A model generated the notes under the pieces. The model ran no database searches. It was not told the origin of the DNA and worked only from the letters and a program-made list of their open reading frames with translations. A program made the translations under genes and the position numbers. A stretch of DNA of 64,000 nt from an uncultured Lachnospiraceae bacterium. Its GTDB lineage: Bacteria > Bacillota > Clostridia > Lachnospirales > Lachnospiraceae. The stretch lies in NCBI GenBank assembly GCA_910586725.1, contig CAJUJL010000010.1, positions 1-64,000 on the forward strand. Reading direction: 5' to 3'. Shown here in pieces: positions 35,864 to 44,564 of this stretch (the first letter of the stretch is position 1; each line of letters begins with the position of its first letter).

Positions 35864-37252
35864 TTATTGTTTATTTGACAAATATTCGTGAATGCCCTTT
35901 GCTGCCGCTTTGCCGGCGCCCATGGCAAGAATTACGGTCGCTGCGCCTGTAACGGCATCGCCGCCGGCAAATACGCCCGGCTTTGAGGTCGCCCCGTTCT
36001 CTTCCTCTGCCACAATACATTTTCTGCGGTTAATCTCAAGTCCTTCCGTTGTAGAAGAAATCAATGGATTCGGAGAAGTTCCCAGAGACATGATAACCGT
36101 ATCCAGCTCAATTTCAAATTCAGAATCTTTGATTTCCACCGGAGATCTTCTTCCGGATTCATCCGGCTCACCCAGCTCCATTTTGATACAGGTCATTCCC
36201 TTGACCCAGCCGTTTTCATCCACTAAGATTTCTCTTGGATTTGTCAGAAGATTGAAAATAATTCCCTCTTCTTTTGCATGATGCACTTCCTCTACTCTGG
36301 CAGGAAGTTCCGCTTCGCTTCTGCGGTATACGATATGTACCTCAGCGCCCAATCGCAGCGCCGTCCTCGCGGCGTCCATCGCCACATTCCCGCCTCCGAC
36401 AACGGCCACTTTCTTTCCTTTCATAATCGGCGTGTCGTATTCTTCCCGGAATGCTTTCATCAAATTGTTTCTGGTCAAAAATTCGTTGGCGGAAAAAACG
36501 CCGTTCGCCTGTTCACCCGGAATTCCCATAAATCTGGGAAGTCCCGCGCCGGAACCAATAAATACCGCCTCAAATCCTTCCTCATCCATCAGCTCATCGA
36601 TCGTCGTAGCCTTGCCAATTACGACGTTCGTTTCAATTTTAACGCCTAAGGCTTTTACGTTTTCTACTTCTTTCGCCACAACTTCCTGTTTGGGAAGACG
36701 AAATTCAGGTATTCCATAAATCAAAACGCCGCCCGGCTCATGCAATGCTTCGAAAATTGTCACATCATATCCCATTCTCGCAAGGTCTCCCGCACAGGTA
36801 AGCCCCGCCGGTCCGGAACCGATAACCGCCACCTTGCGGCCGTTCTTCGCCCGATCCGATTTGGGCACAATGCCCTTCTCCCTTGCCCAGTCAGCCGTAA
36901 ACCGCTCCAATTTACCAATCGAAACCGGCTCTCCTTTAAAACCACGAATGCATTTGCCTTCGCATTGGCTCTCCTGTGGGCAAACCCTTCCGCAGACTGC
37001 CGGAAGCGCCGACGACTCGCTTAAGATTTCATATGCTTTTTCAAAATCCTGATTCTTAATCTCTGATATAAATCCGGGAATATCAATGGATACCGGACAT
37101 CCCTTGACACACTGGGCATTTTTACAATTCAGGCATCTTTCCGATTCTTCTACCGCTTCCTGTTCATTGTATCCCAGGCAAACTTCTTCAAAATTCTTTG
37201 CACGAACCTGTGCTTCTTGCTCTCTTACCGGTACTTTCTTTAAAACATCCAT
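35864..37252 (-). CDS. nfnB: NfnB: NADPH-dependent ferredoxin:NAD+ oxidoreductase large subunit (GltD family)
   Basis: 462 aa. N-terminal Fe-S region with CLNCKNAQCVKGCPV and CGRVCPQESQCEGKC, which bind two [4Fe-4S] clusters. Then a FAD site (VIGSGPAGLTCAGDLA) and an NADPH site (VVGGGNVAMDAARTALRLG), ending with GDAVTGAATVILAMGAGKAAA. Sequence alone could be glutamate synthase small chain, but no glutamate synthase large chain is near and the nfnA partner directly precedes it. With NfnA it couples NADH, NADPH and ferredoxin by electron bifurcation. Its ATG overlaps the nfnA stop by one base. Confidence 0.93.
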   Translation of the reverse strand: MDVLKKVPVREQEAQVRAKNFEEVCLGYNEQEAVEESERCLNCKNAQCVKGCPVSIDIPGFISEIKNQDFEKAYEILSESSALPAVCGRVCPQESQCEGKCIRGFKGEPVSIGKLERFTADWAREKGIVPKSDRAKNGRKVAVIGSGPAGLTCAGDLARMGYDVTIFEALHEPGGVLIYGIPEFRLPKQEVVAKEVENVKALGVKIETNVVIGKATTIDELMDEEGFEAVFIGSGAGLPRFMGIPGEQANGVFSANEFLTRNNLMKAFREEYDTPIMKGKKVAVVGGGNVAMDAARTALRLGAEVHIVYRRSEAELPARVEEVHHAKEEGIIFNLLTNPREILVDENGWVKGMTCIKMELGEPDESGRRSPVEIKDSEFEIELDTVIMSLGTSPNPLISSTTEGLEINRRKCIVAEEENGATSKPGVFAGGDAVTGAATVILAMGAGKAAAKGIHEYLSNKQ

Positions 37253-38139
37253 TATTTATCACCTCCGCAATGTCCGCATCCGCCATGGTGTGTATCGCCT
37301 TCCTGAAGCTTTAACATCGCCCTTCCTTCATCTGTTTTATAAAGCTGCTGACGTTTCATTGCCTGATCAAAATCTACCAGATGTCCGTCAAATTCCGGTC
37401 CGTCCACACAGGCAAACTTCACTTCATCGCCCACGGTCAGTCTGCATGCGCCGCACATGCCGGTTCCGTCTACCATAATCGGATTCATCGATACGATTGT
37501 CGGAATTCCCAGTTCCCTGGTCAAAAGACAAACGAATTTCATCATGATCATCGGTCCGATTGCAACACAGTGGTTGTAGACGCGTCCCTCATCCACAAGC
37601 GCCTGAAGCTGGTTCGTTCCCATACCGTGAAATCCGTAACTTCCATCGTCCGTGGTCACATAAAGATTCGTCGCCACCTTTTCCATTTTCTCTACAAAAA
37701 ACAACAGATCCTTTGTTCTGGATCCCATAATTACATCACAATCCACTCCATGTTCATGAAGCCATTTCACCTGAGGATATACCGGAGCCGTTCCAACGCC
37801 TCCCGCAATAAATACAATTTTCTTTTTCTTGAGCTCTTCCGTATCCATATCAACAAGCTCCGATGCACAGCCCAGCGGCCCCACAAAATCCTGGAATGCA
37901 TCTCCCACGTTCATATACTGCATACGCTCTGTTGACGCGCCCACAGTCTGAAAAACAATTGTGATCGTTCCTTCTTCCCTGTCATAATCACAGATTGTAA
38001 GCGGAATACGCTCTCCTTCTTCATCCATTTTTACAATTACAAACTGACCCGGCTCACAGGTCTTAGCCACTCTTGGCGCCTTGACATCCATCAGAAAAAT
38101 CTTGTCTGCCAGTTTTTCTTTTTTTACGATTGGATACAT
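37252..38139 (-). CDS. nfnA: NfnA: FAD/NAD-binding [2Fe-2S] subunit
   Basis: 295 aa of the ferredoxin-NADP reductase / PyrK-like family. FAD-binding RIPLTICDYD, NAD site FIAGGVGTAPVYPQV and a C-terminal [2Fe-2S] cysteine cluster (GTGMCGACRLTVGD ... FACVDGPEFDGH). ATG at 38139 with GAGGAGG six bases upstream is preferred to one five codons earlier. The C-terminal tail is His/Gly/Cys-rich (HHGGCGHCGGDK). The gene is first in the nfnAB operon, behind a 28-bp inverted repeat. Confidence 0.93.
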   Translation of the reverse strand: MYPIVKKEKLADKIFLMDVKAPRVAKTCEPGQFVIVKMDEEGERIPLTICDYDREEGTITIVFQTVGASTERMQYMNVGDAFQDFVGPLGCASELVDMDTEELKKKKIVFIAGGVGTAPVYPQVKWLHEHGVDCDVIMGSRTKDLLFFVEKMEKVATNLYVTTDDGSYGFHGMGTNQLQALVDEGRVYNHCVAIGPMIMMKFVCLLTRELGIPTIVSMNPIMVDGTGMCGACRLTVGDEVKFACVDGPEFDGHLVDFDQAMKRQQLYKTDEGRAMLKLQEGDTHHGGCGHCGGDK

Positions 38140-38173
38140 CCTTATCCTCCTCAACTTATCTTCCCTTACATAG

Positions 38174-38223
38174 TATAAGACGGTAAATCTACCGTCTTAT
38201 ACATCATACTAGATTCTGTTCAA
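38174..38223 (-). promoter_or_regulatory. nfnAB promoter with a 28-bp perfect inverted repeat
   Basis: -35 TTGAAC (38218-38223) and -10 TATAAG (38196-38201), spacer 16 bp. The -10 is the first part of TATAAGACGGTA-4-TACCGTCTTATA (38174-38201), with 12-bp perfect arms. A repressor dimer bound here would cover the -10 and +1. It does not match the Rex consensus; a hairpin role in the mRNA is less likely since it begins before +1. Confidence 0.65.
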
Positions 38224-38291
38224 AAATTCAATCATTTGTTGTGAATTCCAGGATCTGTGACTTTCAGGCATCTGCAAAATCTCCCATCTGT

Positions 38292-39926
38292 TTAATCCAT
38301 GGAATCCGTATACAATGCAAATTCATATCCGGCTTCTCTTGCCTTATCAATAAACTGACCCAAAACATTTGTATTGGTCCAGGATTCCGCATGCAGCAGA
38401 TAAATCGCGCCCGGATGCAGTTTGTCAATCATCTTCTGCAGCGATTCTGCTTCATCGGGCTGATTGTTCACATCGTAATCCAGATATGCAAAACTCCAGA
38501 ACACGCTGCGGTAACCGCAGTTATTTAAGACTGCAAGCGACTGTTCGCTGAATTTTCCTGCCGGGAAACGGAACAAAAACATATCATAGTCATAATTCTC
38601 TTTGATGTAATCATGCAGTCCCATAACTTCCTGGGTCTGCTCCTCAATCGTCTGACTGGGCAGTCCTTTCGCCGGATGCGTTACGGAGTGATTGCCCAGA
38701 ATGTGCCCGTCCGCAATGATCTGCCGCACCAGATCCGGATCCTTTTCGGCATAAGGCTTCGTGACAAAGAATACCGCTTTTACATTTTTCTCTTTTAATG
38801 TGGCTAAGATGGAAGGCGTACAGCCATATTCATATCCTTCATCCAATGTAAGGTAAATCTTCTTTTCCGTATTCGGAATAATAAAATCGGCCGTATAATT
38901 TTTGAATTTCTCCTGGTAGCTAAGACATCCCGTCGGACGGTTATATTCATCCGCGTCGCCTCCCTGCCCCCAGTCCAGAGTCTCTCCGTTTAACGCGCTT
39001 ACATTGTCAATTTTCGGAAAATCCAGACGCATGCCGTGCGAGAGATCCTGCCCGGTATTTCCATCCTCTCCCGTATCTCCTTCTGGCTCGTCCTTTAAGT
39101 TGTCCGTATCTCCCAGTTCATTGTACGTATTCTGAACCGCCAGCGTAATCGCCTTGGCATATTTTTCAAGACTTTCGTCAAACAACCGATTGTCTTCCGC
39201 GTTGTTGATAAATCCAAGCTCAATCAAACATGCCGGCATCGTCGTATTGCCAATCACGTAATAATCCGAACCTTCTCCGGTTTCGGTTCCCGTTTTGATG
39301 CCGCGGTCTCTCTGCGATCCGGCTCCAATAATCCCATCGTGGACATTATTTGTAAGCGTATTGGTCGCCTTTCCGGCGTTTGCAGTCATCCACGTTTCGA
39401 TTCCGTATCCGTCGCCTTTATTCCTGTGAAGTGAAATAAAATAATCCGCTCCGGAAGCGTTTGCAATGGCAACTCTGTCTTTTAAATATACTTTATTGTC
39501 GTTGTCTTCCCGTGTCATCACAACTTTTATTCCGGCAGCTTCCATCTCTGCTTTGGTGGCCAGCGCCAATTTCCAGACGTCGTCCGATTCTTTTCTTCCT
39601 TCATAGTCGCAGCCAGGATCCAGTCCGCCGTGCCCCGGATCCAGACAAACCATAAGAAACGGCTCATCTTCCTCTTCTGTTTCTATCAGCGTCTCGCTTT
39701 CGGGTGAAGCTCCTTTGGGCGATACATCGTCAGAGCCATGAATCAATCTGTCTACAATTTTCCCATCGTTTAATTTTTTATCTAAAAAACGAAACAGTAA
39801 AACGGCCAGCAAAAGCAGTCCGATACATAATGCCCATTTCAAAACCGCCTGAATAATAAATGCTTTGCTGTGCCGTCTTCTTTCTACAATTTCGCGTTTC
39901 CCGTCTCTTTCCCGTATATATTTCAT
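38292..39926 (-). CDS. Amidase_3 / polysaccharide deacetylase fusion (CwlD-PdaA-like)
   Basis: 544 aa. One membrane anchor at 24-47. Residues about 92-270 are an N-acetylmuramoyl-L-alanine amidase with zinc ligands His99 (DPGHGG), Glu113 and His167 (SLHRN) and catalytic Glu236 (LIELGF). Residues about 355-544 are a NodB-type deacetylase closest in motifs to PdaA: TLDEGYE (Asp362), HSVTH (His413, His417), RFPAGKFSE and HPGAIYLLHAES. In spore formers CwlD removes the stem peptide and PdaA then deacetylates to make muramic delta-lactam; here both activities appear joined. Whether it works on spore cortex or vegetative wall cannot be told from the sequence. Confidence 0.9.
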   Translation of the reverse strand: MKYIRERDGKREIVERRRHSKAFIIQAVLKWALCIGLLLLAVLLFRFLDKKLNDGKIVDRLIHGSDDVSPKGASPESETLIETEEEDEPFLMVCLDPGHGGLDPGCDYEGRKESDDVWKLALATKAEMEAAGIKVVMTREDNDNKVYLKDRVAIANASGADYFISLHRNKGDGYGIETWMTANAGKATNTLTNNVHDGIIGAGSQRDRGIKTGTETGEGSDYYVIGNTTMPACLIELGFINNAEDNRLFDESLEKYAKAITLAVQNTYNELGDTDNLKDEPEGDTGEDGNTGQDLSHGMRLDFPKIDNVSALNGETLDWGQGGDADEYNRPTGCLSYQEKFKNYTADFIIPNTEKKIYLTLDEGYEYGCTPSILATLKEKNVKAVFFVTKPYAEKDPDLVRQIIADGHILGNHSVTHPAKGLPSQTIEEQTQEVMGLHDYIKENYDYDMFLFRFPAGKFSEQSLAVLNNCGYRSVFWSFAYLDYDVNNQPDEAESLQKMIDKLHPGAIYLLHAESWTNTNVLGQFIDKAREAGYEFALYTDSMD

Positions 39927-39974
39927 TTTTACCTCTTTCTTACTGTCTTCCTCTCACAACTAAGCTGCTTTTCC

Positions 39975-40003
39975 AGTATACCATACTCCATATAAAAAGT
40001 CAG
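39975..40003 (-). promoter_or_regulatory. Promoter of the amidase-deacetylase gene
   Basis: CTGACT (39998-40003) and TATACT (39975-39980), spacer 17 bp, about 45 bases before the ATG. It resembles a housekeeping promoter rather than a sigma-G/E type. Confidence 0.6.
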
Positions 40004-40083
40004 TGTCCGATTTTAAAATAATTTATTAAGAAAGTCGTAAGAAATTATTACAAGGTTTACTTTCCAATCAGCCTTGAATGAAA

Positions 40084-41025
40084 TTATGAAAAATATACCA
40101 GCTCATCTTCCGGCTTTTCCGCGGGTTCTACGCTGACCGGATATAAAACCGGTCCCTTTCCCTTGTATTCCATGGCAAATTCCACACGAATTTCCGCCAC
40201 AATATGAATCCAGGATTTGTGCAAAATACGTTTGGACTCCGGATATTTACATTTAAATCCTAAAAAGGCAATATCTTCTATACAGCATGTCATGGCAAAC
40301 CGGCCCGGTACCATTACGCCTTTTTTCATTTTATCCGGATTGTATACAAGAGCCGTAAATTCTACTTTTTTTCCGTCATATTTTTTGTAATTTTCCTGCG
40401 CGTCCATATACCAGATCGCATAATCCGCATCCGATATTTCAATAATTTCCTGATTCAAATCAAACGGCAGCTCTTCTTCTCTTTCATCAACCGTACCGTC
40501 TGTTCTCTCGTAAACAATCTGAGCGGGCCGGTTTACAGCTTTGACGGCGCGGCGGAATTTCCCTTTCGGCGTGTCGTCGTCGCATCGGTTAAAAATAACG
40601 ACGTCCGCTTTAAAAAGCTGTTCCATAATCATCGGCCGCATATTACTTAAATACATATCAAACGTGCCCGCGTCCGCTGTCGCCAAAGACTGCACAATCA
40701 GCCAGCCGTCCGGAAGCTTCGCTTCCAGCAGCGTATCCATATGCCATGTACCGTTGTATTCAATAAACACCTGGTCCGGCATATACTGAAGGCTGCTGTT
40801 TTTTAACAGCGCTTCCGTAAAATCCTCTTCTTTTTCTACCATCAGTATTTTTGTATTAATTTTGGCAAGCTCGTCCTCGTCGTATTCCACATCGCCGTCC
40901 TCGCAGACAATCAAAAGCGTTTTCGCTCCGTCGCCAAAATGATTTTCCAGCAAAGTCTGACGAATCAGCGTTGTTTTTCCGCTGTCCATAAACCCCGTAA
41001 ATAAATATACTGGTATTTCTTCCAT
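40084..41025 (-). CDS. CobW-like GTPase with YcgQ/TIGR03943-like C-terminal domain
   Basis: 313 aa. Walker A GFMDSGKTTLIR and GTPase NRCD are present, placing residues 1-190 in the CobW/HypB/UreG fold. The CxCC metal site normal for CobW proteins is missing: the corresponding region reads EYNGTWHMDTL. The C-terminal part (FTALVYNPDKMKKGVMVPGR, MTCCIEDIAFLGF) resembles the extracellular domain of TIGR03943 (YcgQ) permease-associated proteins, with a CC pair that may bind metal. It follows the His-rich CobW protein by 18 bp. A role in metal supply under limitation is inferred. Confidence 0.8.
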   Translation of the reverse strand: MEEIPVYLFTGFMDSGKTTLIRQTLLENHFGDGAKTLLIVCEDGDVEYDEDELAKINTKILMVEKEEDFTEALLKNSSLQYMPDQVFIEYNGTWHMDTLLEAKLPDGWLIVQSLATADAGTFDMYLSNMRPMIMEQLFKADVVIFNRCDDDTPKGKFRRAVKAVNRPAQIVYERTDGTVDEREEELPFDLNQEIIEISDADYAIWYMDAQENYKKYDGKKVEFTALVYNPDKMKKGVMVPGRFAMTCCIEDIAFLGFKCKYPESKRILHKSWIHIVAEIRVEFAMEYKGKGPVLYPVSVEPAEKPEDELVYFS

Positions 41026-41043
41026 CTTTTTTTCGTCCTTTCC

Positions 41044-42291
41044 TTAAGCAATGCCAAACAATTCTTCCAGCAGATGTTCTTTTAAATCCGTGCCGATGAC
41101 GCAAAGGCGCCCCGTATAATCCGGCTCGCCAACCCGAATCTCATATTCTCCCGGCGTCATGTCAAAATAAATCCAGCCGCCTTCTTCGTTTTCTACCATT
41201 CCTTTAGCCCTTAACACGACGCCGTATGCTTCCCCTTCGGACAGCTCTTTCATCGCCGTTTCAATTTCTGCTCTCGTAAACTTACGCGGCGTTTCTTTTC
41301 CCCAGCTCGTAAATATATCGTCCGCATGATGGTGTCCGTGTTCATGCGCGTGATGGTGATCCTGGCATCCGCAGGTGCAGTCCGCTCCGTGGGCGTGGCG
41401 TTCGCCGTGGCCATGATCTTCGTCGTGGCAGCAGTGTTCTCCATGTCCATGATCTTCGTCGTGGCCATGGTCTTCGTCATGGCAGCAGCGTTCCCCATGT
41501 CCATGGTGTTCGCCGTGACCATGGTCTTCGTCGTGACAGCAGTGTTCCCCGTGACCATGGTGTCCACCATGCCCATGGTCTTCGTCATGGCAGCAGTGTT
41601 CCCCGTGACCGTGATCTTCGCCGTGACCATGGCATTCCTCATGCCCATGTTCTTTGCTGTGAGCCTCCTCTGCAAGAACTTTCATTTCCAGAGAATCGCC
41701 TCCTTCCATTACTCTTAAAATGCGCTCTCCGGAAATCTCATCCCAGGGCGTGGTAATAACGGCGGCTTTCTGATTGATTTCCTGCATCTGCTTTACACAT
41801 AATTCCAGCTGGGCAGACGTCATGCCCTGGGTCCTGCTCAACACAATCGTAGTTGCAAACGCAATTTGATTGTTAAAAAACTCCCCAAACGCTTTCATCT
41901 GCTTGGACGCTTTTTTTGCATTTACAACGGTTACCAGGGCATTCAGCTTTACATCCTGTTCGTTTTCAATATCTATGACCGACTTCATCACATCGGATAG
42001 TTTGCCAACGCCCGACGGTTCAATAATAATCCGGTCCGGATGATAAGTCGAAATGACCTCATTTAAATTTTTTCCAAAATCGCCTACCAGAGAACAGCAG
42101 ATGCAGCCGGAATTCATTTCGGTAATCTGTACGCCGGAATCTTTTAAAAATCCGCCGTCAATCCCCACTTCCCCGAATTCATTTTCAATCAGCGCTATTT
42201 TCTCGTCCTGATATGCTTCATCAATCATTTTCTTAATCAATGTTGTCTTTCCTGCCCCTAAAAAGCCGGAAATAATGTCAATTTTTATCAT
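41044..42291 (-). CDS. CobW/ZNG1-family GTPase metallochaperone with long His/Cys repeat
   Basis: 415 aa. Walker A GFLGAGKTTLIKK, metal site GCICCSLVGD (CxCC), IIIEPSGVG and a C-terminal CobW_C-like domain. Between them, about residues 215-330, lies a low-complexity block of His, Gly, Asp, Glu and Cys with four copies of CCHDEDHGH, which should hold many zinc, nickel or cobalt ions. ATG at 42291 (AAGG site) is favoured over one 11 codons upstream. It has its own strong promoter and leads the operon with a second CobW protein. The metal is not determined; zinc is the commonest for this family. Confidence 0.92.
   Translation of the reverse strand: MIKIDIISGFLGAGKTTLIKKMIDEAYQDEKIALIENEFGEVGIDGGFLKDSGVQITEMNSGCICCSLVGDFGKNLNEVISTYHPDRIIIEPSGVGKLSDVMKSVIDIENEQDVKLNALVTVVNAKKASKQMKAFGEFFNNQIAFATTIVLSRTQGMTSAQLELCVKQMQEINQKAAVITTPWDEISGERILRVMEGGDSLEMKVLAEEAHSKEHGHEECHGHGEDHGHGEHCCHDEDHGHGGHHGHGEHCCHDEDHGHGEHHGHGERCCHDEDHGHDEDHGHGEHCCHDEDHGHGERHAHGADCTCGCQDHHHAHEHGHHHADDIFTSWGKETPRKFTRAEIETAMKELSEGEAYGVVLRAKGMVENEEGGWIYFDMTPGEYEIRVGEPDYTGRLCVIGTDLKEHLLEELFGIA
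41322..41664 (-). repeat. In-frame tandem repeat encoding the His/Cys metal-binding block
   Basis: Imperfect tandem units of about 48-54 bases encode GHGEHCCHDEDHGHG-like blocks; HCCHDEDHGH occurs four times with small substitutions. Near-identity at the DNA level suggests recent expansion and likely copy-number variation between strains. Confidence 0.85.
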
Positions 42292-42334
42292 TTCTATACC
42301 TTCTTTCCCTTCCATAAATTTCATTTTTTAGAAA

Positions 42335-42363
42335 AATATAATCGCAAAATTTCTATTTGTCAA
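42335..42363 (-). promoter_or_regulatory. Promoter of the cobW pair
   Basis: TTGACA (42358-42363) and TATATT (42335-42340), spacer 17 bp. AT-rich surroundings could hold a metal-regulator operator, but no Zur or Fur box was recognised. Confidence 0.7.
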
Positions 42364-42445
42364 GTACGCTTCTCGTTTGGCACGATCCGTTTGATTTTCT
42401 GTGTTTTATCTTGCACTCCCCTTCCGGCATTACTTTCATTCCCAT

Positions 42446-44179
42446 TTAAGAGCTGTGCATATGATACAGTTTTTCATAAATACCGCCCCTCTCAAGCAGT
42501 TCTTTATGGCTTCCCTCTTCTTCAATTCCTTTTTCCGTCAAAACCAGAATCCTCTTTGCGTTCTGTATCGTCGTAAGTCTGTGCGCAATGACGAAGGTAG
42601 TCCTGTTTTTCGCCAGTTTTTCCAGGGACTCCTGCACTACTTTTTCGCTTTCGTTGTCTAATGCGGAAGTTGCCTCGTCAAAAATCAGGATCGGCGGATT
42701 TTTCAGAAATACCCTTGCAATGGAAATCCTCTGCTTCTGGCCTCCGGAAAGTTTGATTCCTCTCTGACCAATATCCGTTTCATAGCCGTTTGGCAGTGAC
42801 ATGATAAATTCGTGCGCATTGGCGTTTTTGGCAGCTTCCACAACCTCTTCCCTGGATGCGTCCGGTCTGCCGTAATGGATGTTGTCATATACCGTACCAA
42901 CGAACAGATATACGTCCTGCTGCACAATGCCGATCTGCTCCCGAAGGCTTTTTAATTTCCATGTGCGAATATCTCTTCCGTCAATTTTAACCGCGCCTCC
43001 CGTCACGTCATAAAAGCGTGGGATTAAACTGCATAAAGTGCTCTTTCCCGCGCCGGAAGAACCGACAAGCGCCACATATTCCCCCGCGTCCACATGCAGA
43101 TGAATATGGCTTAGCACTTTCCCGCTGTTTTCTTCATAACGGAAAGAAACATTGTCAAAATCAACCGTTCCCATAATGTCAGACATTTCCTGCGCGTCTT
43201 CTCCGTCAGCAATATCCGGCTCGATTGACATAATTTCCACAAATCTTTCAAATCCCGTATATCCGTTTTGAAACTGCTCCGTAAAATCGATCAACGTCTT
43301 AATCGGTTCCGTCAAAACATTGATATACAGCAGAAATGTAATCAAATCCGTCACTTCCGTTTTGCCGGAAGATATGAAAACGGCTCCCGTCATTAAAACC
43401 AGAATCGTAATCAAAAGGGAAAAAGAACTTAATCCGGCATGATACCCTCCCATATAAAAATAACTGTTCTTCTTTGCAGACAAAAATCCGCGGTTGCCTT
43501 TTTTAAACTTTTCTTTTTCAATGTCCTCATTTGCAAAAGACTTTACCACGCGGATGCCGGAGAGGTTATCTTCAATCTGACTGTTAATATCCGATATTTT
43601 TTCTCTGTTTCGTTTAAACGCACGCTTCATTTTCCCGTTAAAAAAATATGCATACGCAAGCATTACGGGGACAAGCGCAAAAGCGGACAGCGTTAAGACA
43701 GGGCTGATGCACATCATAATCACAAACGCACCGATAATCTTAATCAAAGAAATCACAATGTTTTCCGGCCCATGGTGCATCAGCTCCGTAATGTCAAATA
43801 AATCGGTCGTAATCCGAGACATCAAAGCGCCTACTTTTTGATTGTCGTAAAAAGCGAACGACAATTTCTGCAAATGCCCAAAAATTTCCTCCCGCATATC
43901 ATATTCTATTTTTGCGCCCATTACATGACCGTAATTGCTGATAAAAAAATTACAATAACACGATATGACGACCAAAACAGCCATGAAGCCTCCAAGCGCA
44001 AGCGTCTGCCGCAGCGCTTCGCCTTTTTCCAGATAGATCACTTCCGACGTAATATAGCGGGCAATCAAGGGTAATGCCAGCGCGATGCCGGAAGCCGTAA
44101 CTGCAAAAAACATATCCGCCGCAAATACTTTGCGGTATGGCTTATAGTATGAAATCATTCTTTTTAAATTCTTGTTCAT
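42446..44179 (-). CDS. ABC exporter half-transporter (multidrug/lipid type)
   Basis: 577 aa. Six-helix permease (about 15-310) with the usual REEIFGHLQKLSFAFYD coupling motif, followed by an ATPase: Walker A GSSGAGKST, Q-loop, signature LSGGQKQR, Walker B ILIFDEATSALD and switch His in IAHRL. No peptidase or leader-binding domain. It resembles MsbA/BmrA-type exporters that act as homodimers. AAGG ribosome binding site 6 bases before ATG. It follows acylphosphatase by 22 bp, probably on one mRNA; no functional link is evident. Confidence 0.93.
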   Translation of the reverse strand: MNKNLKRMISYYKPYRKVFAADMFFAVTASGIALALPLIARYITSEVIYLEKGEALRQTLALGGFMAVLVVISCYCNFFISNYGHVMGAKIEYDMREEIFGHLQKLSFAFYDNQKVGALMSRITTDLFDITELMHHGPENIVISLIKIIGAFVIMMCISPVLTLSAFALVPVMLAYAYFFNGKMKRAFKRNREKISDINSQIEDNLSGIRVVKSFANEDIEKEKFKKGNRGFLSAKKNSYFYMGGYHAGLSSFSLLITILVLMTGAVFISSGKTEVTDLITFLLYINVLTEPIKTLIDFTEQFQNGYTGFERFVEIMSIEPDIADGEDAQEMSDIMGTVDFDNVSFRYEENSGKVLSHIHLHVDAGEYVALVGSSGAGKSTLCSLIPRFYDVTGGAVKIDGRDIRTWKLKSLREQIGIVQQDVYLFVGTVYDNIHYGRPDASREEVVEAAKNANAHEFIMSLPNGYETDIGQRGIKLSGGQKQRISIARVFLKNPPILIFDEATSALDNESEKVVQESLEKLAKNRTTFVIAHRLTTIQNAKRILVLTEKGIEEEGSHKELLERGGIYEKLYHMHSS

Positions 44180-44201
44180 AATCTGCCTTTCTATCCGGAT
44201 A

Positions 44202-44480
44202 CTAATTCAGAATCCGAAAGTCCGTTTCTTTTTTGTCCACAGATTTTTCCTGCGAATCAATTCCTTCAATCCGAATCAGTCTGCCCTGATCCAGAGCCCA
44301 TACCAGCGCATCAATAACATCTGCTTCACCCTGCGCCTCCATTTCAACCGTTCCGTCATATAAATTGCGAACCCATCCGCTTACTCCGCGCCTGTTCGCT
44401 TCGTAATAGGCACGGTAGCGAAATCCCACGCCCTGAACTTCTCCACGAAAAATAAAATGTTTTCTGATTGTCTCACTCAT
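44202..44480 (-). CDS. acyP: Acylphosphatase
   Basis: 92 aa. GEVQGVGFRYRAYYEA holds the phosphate-binding loop with the catalytic arginine, and GWVRNLYDGTVE the catalytic asparagine, so the enzyme should hydrolyse acyl phosphates. ATG at 44480 with AGGAG is chosen over an in-frame start 20 codons upstream that lies in the preceding hairpin. Length is the family norm. Confidence 0.93.
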   Translation of the reverse strand: MSETIRKHFIFRGEVQGVGFRYRAYYEANRRGVSGWVRNLYDGTVEMEAQGEADVIDALVWALDQGRLIRIEGIDSQEKSVDKKETDFRILN

Positions 44481-44514
44481 AATAAAAACTCCTGATTCCT
44501 CAATGATATAAATA

Positions 44515-44550
44515 TGTCCCAAAAATGACGTTTCCGCCATTTTTGAGACA
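44515..44550 (-). terminator. Hairpin between argS and acyP
   Basis: TGTCTCAAAAATGGCG and CGTCATTTTTGGGACA can pair over about 16 positions with a short loop; TATTTAT follows. Probably a partial terminator after argS. Confidence 0.55.
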
Positions 44551-44564
44551 CAATTTTCCGGATC

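Noticed and set aside
35864..37252. Glutamate synthase small subunit (gltD)
   Set aside because: The fold is shared, but the adjacent NfnA subunit and absence of a glutamate synthase large chain make NfnB the better call.
41322..41664. Short spaced repeats that could suggest a CRISPR array
   Set aside because: The repeats are in frame within the CobW gene, have no unique spacers and encode the metal-binding block; no cas genes are present.
41326..41718. Val/Met/Ala-rich frame on the plus strand opposite the His-rich repeat
   Set aside because: Its composition is the mechanical result of reading the antisense strand of His/Gly/Asp codons; it has no site and no membrane-protein logic beyond hydrophobicity.
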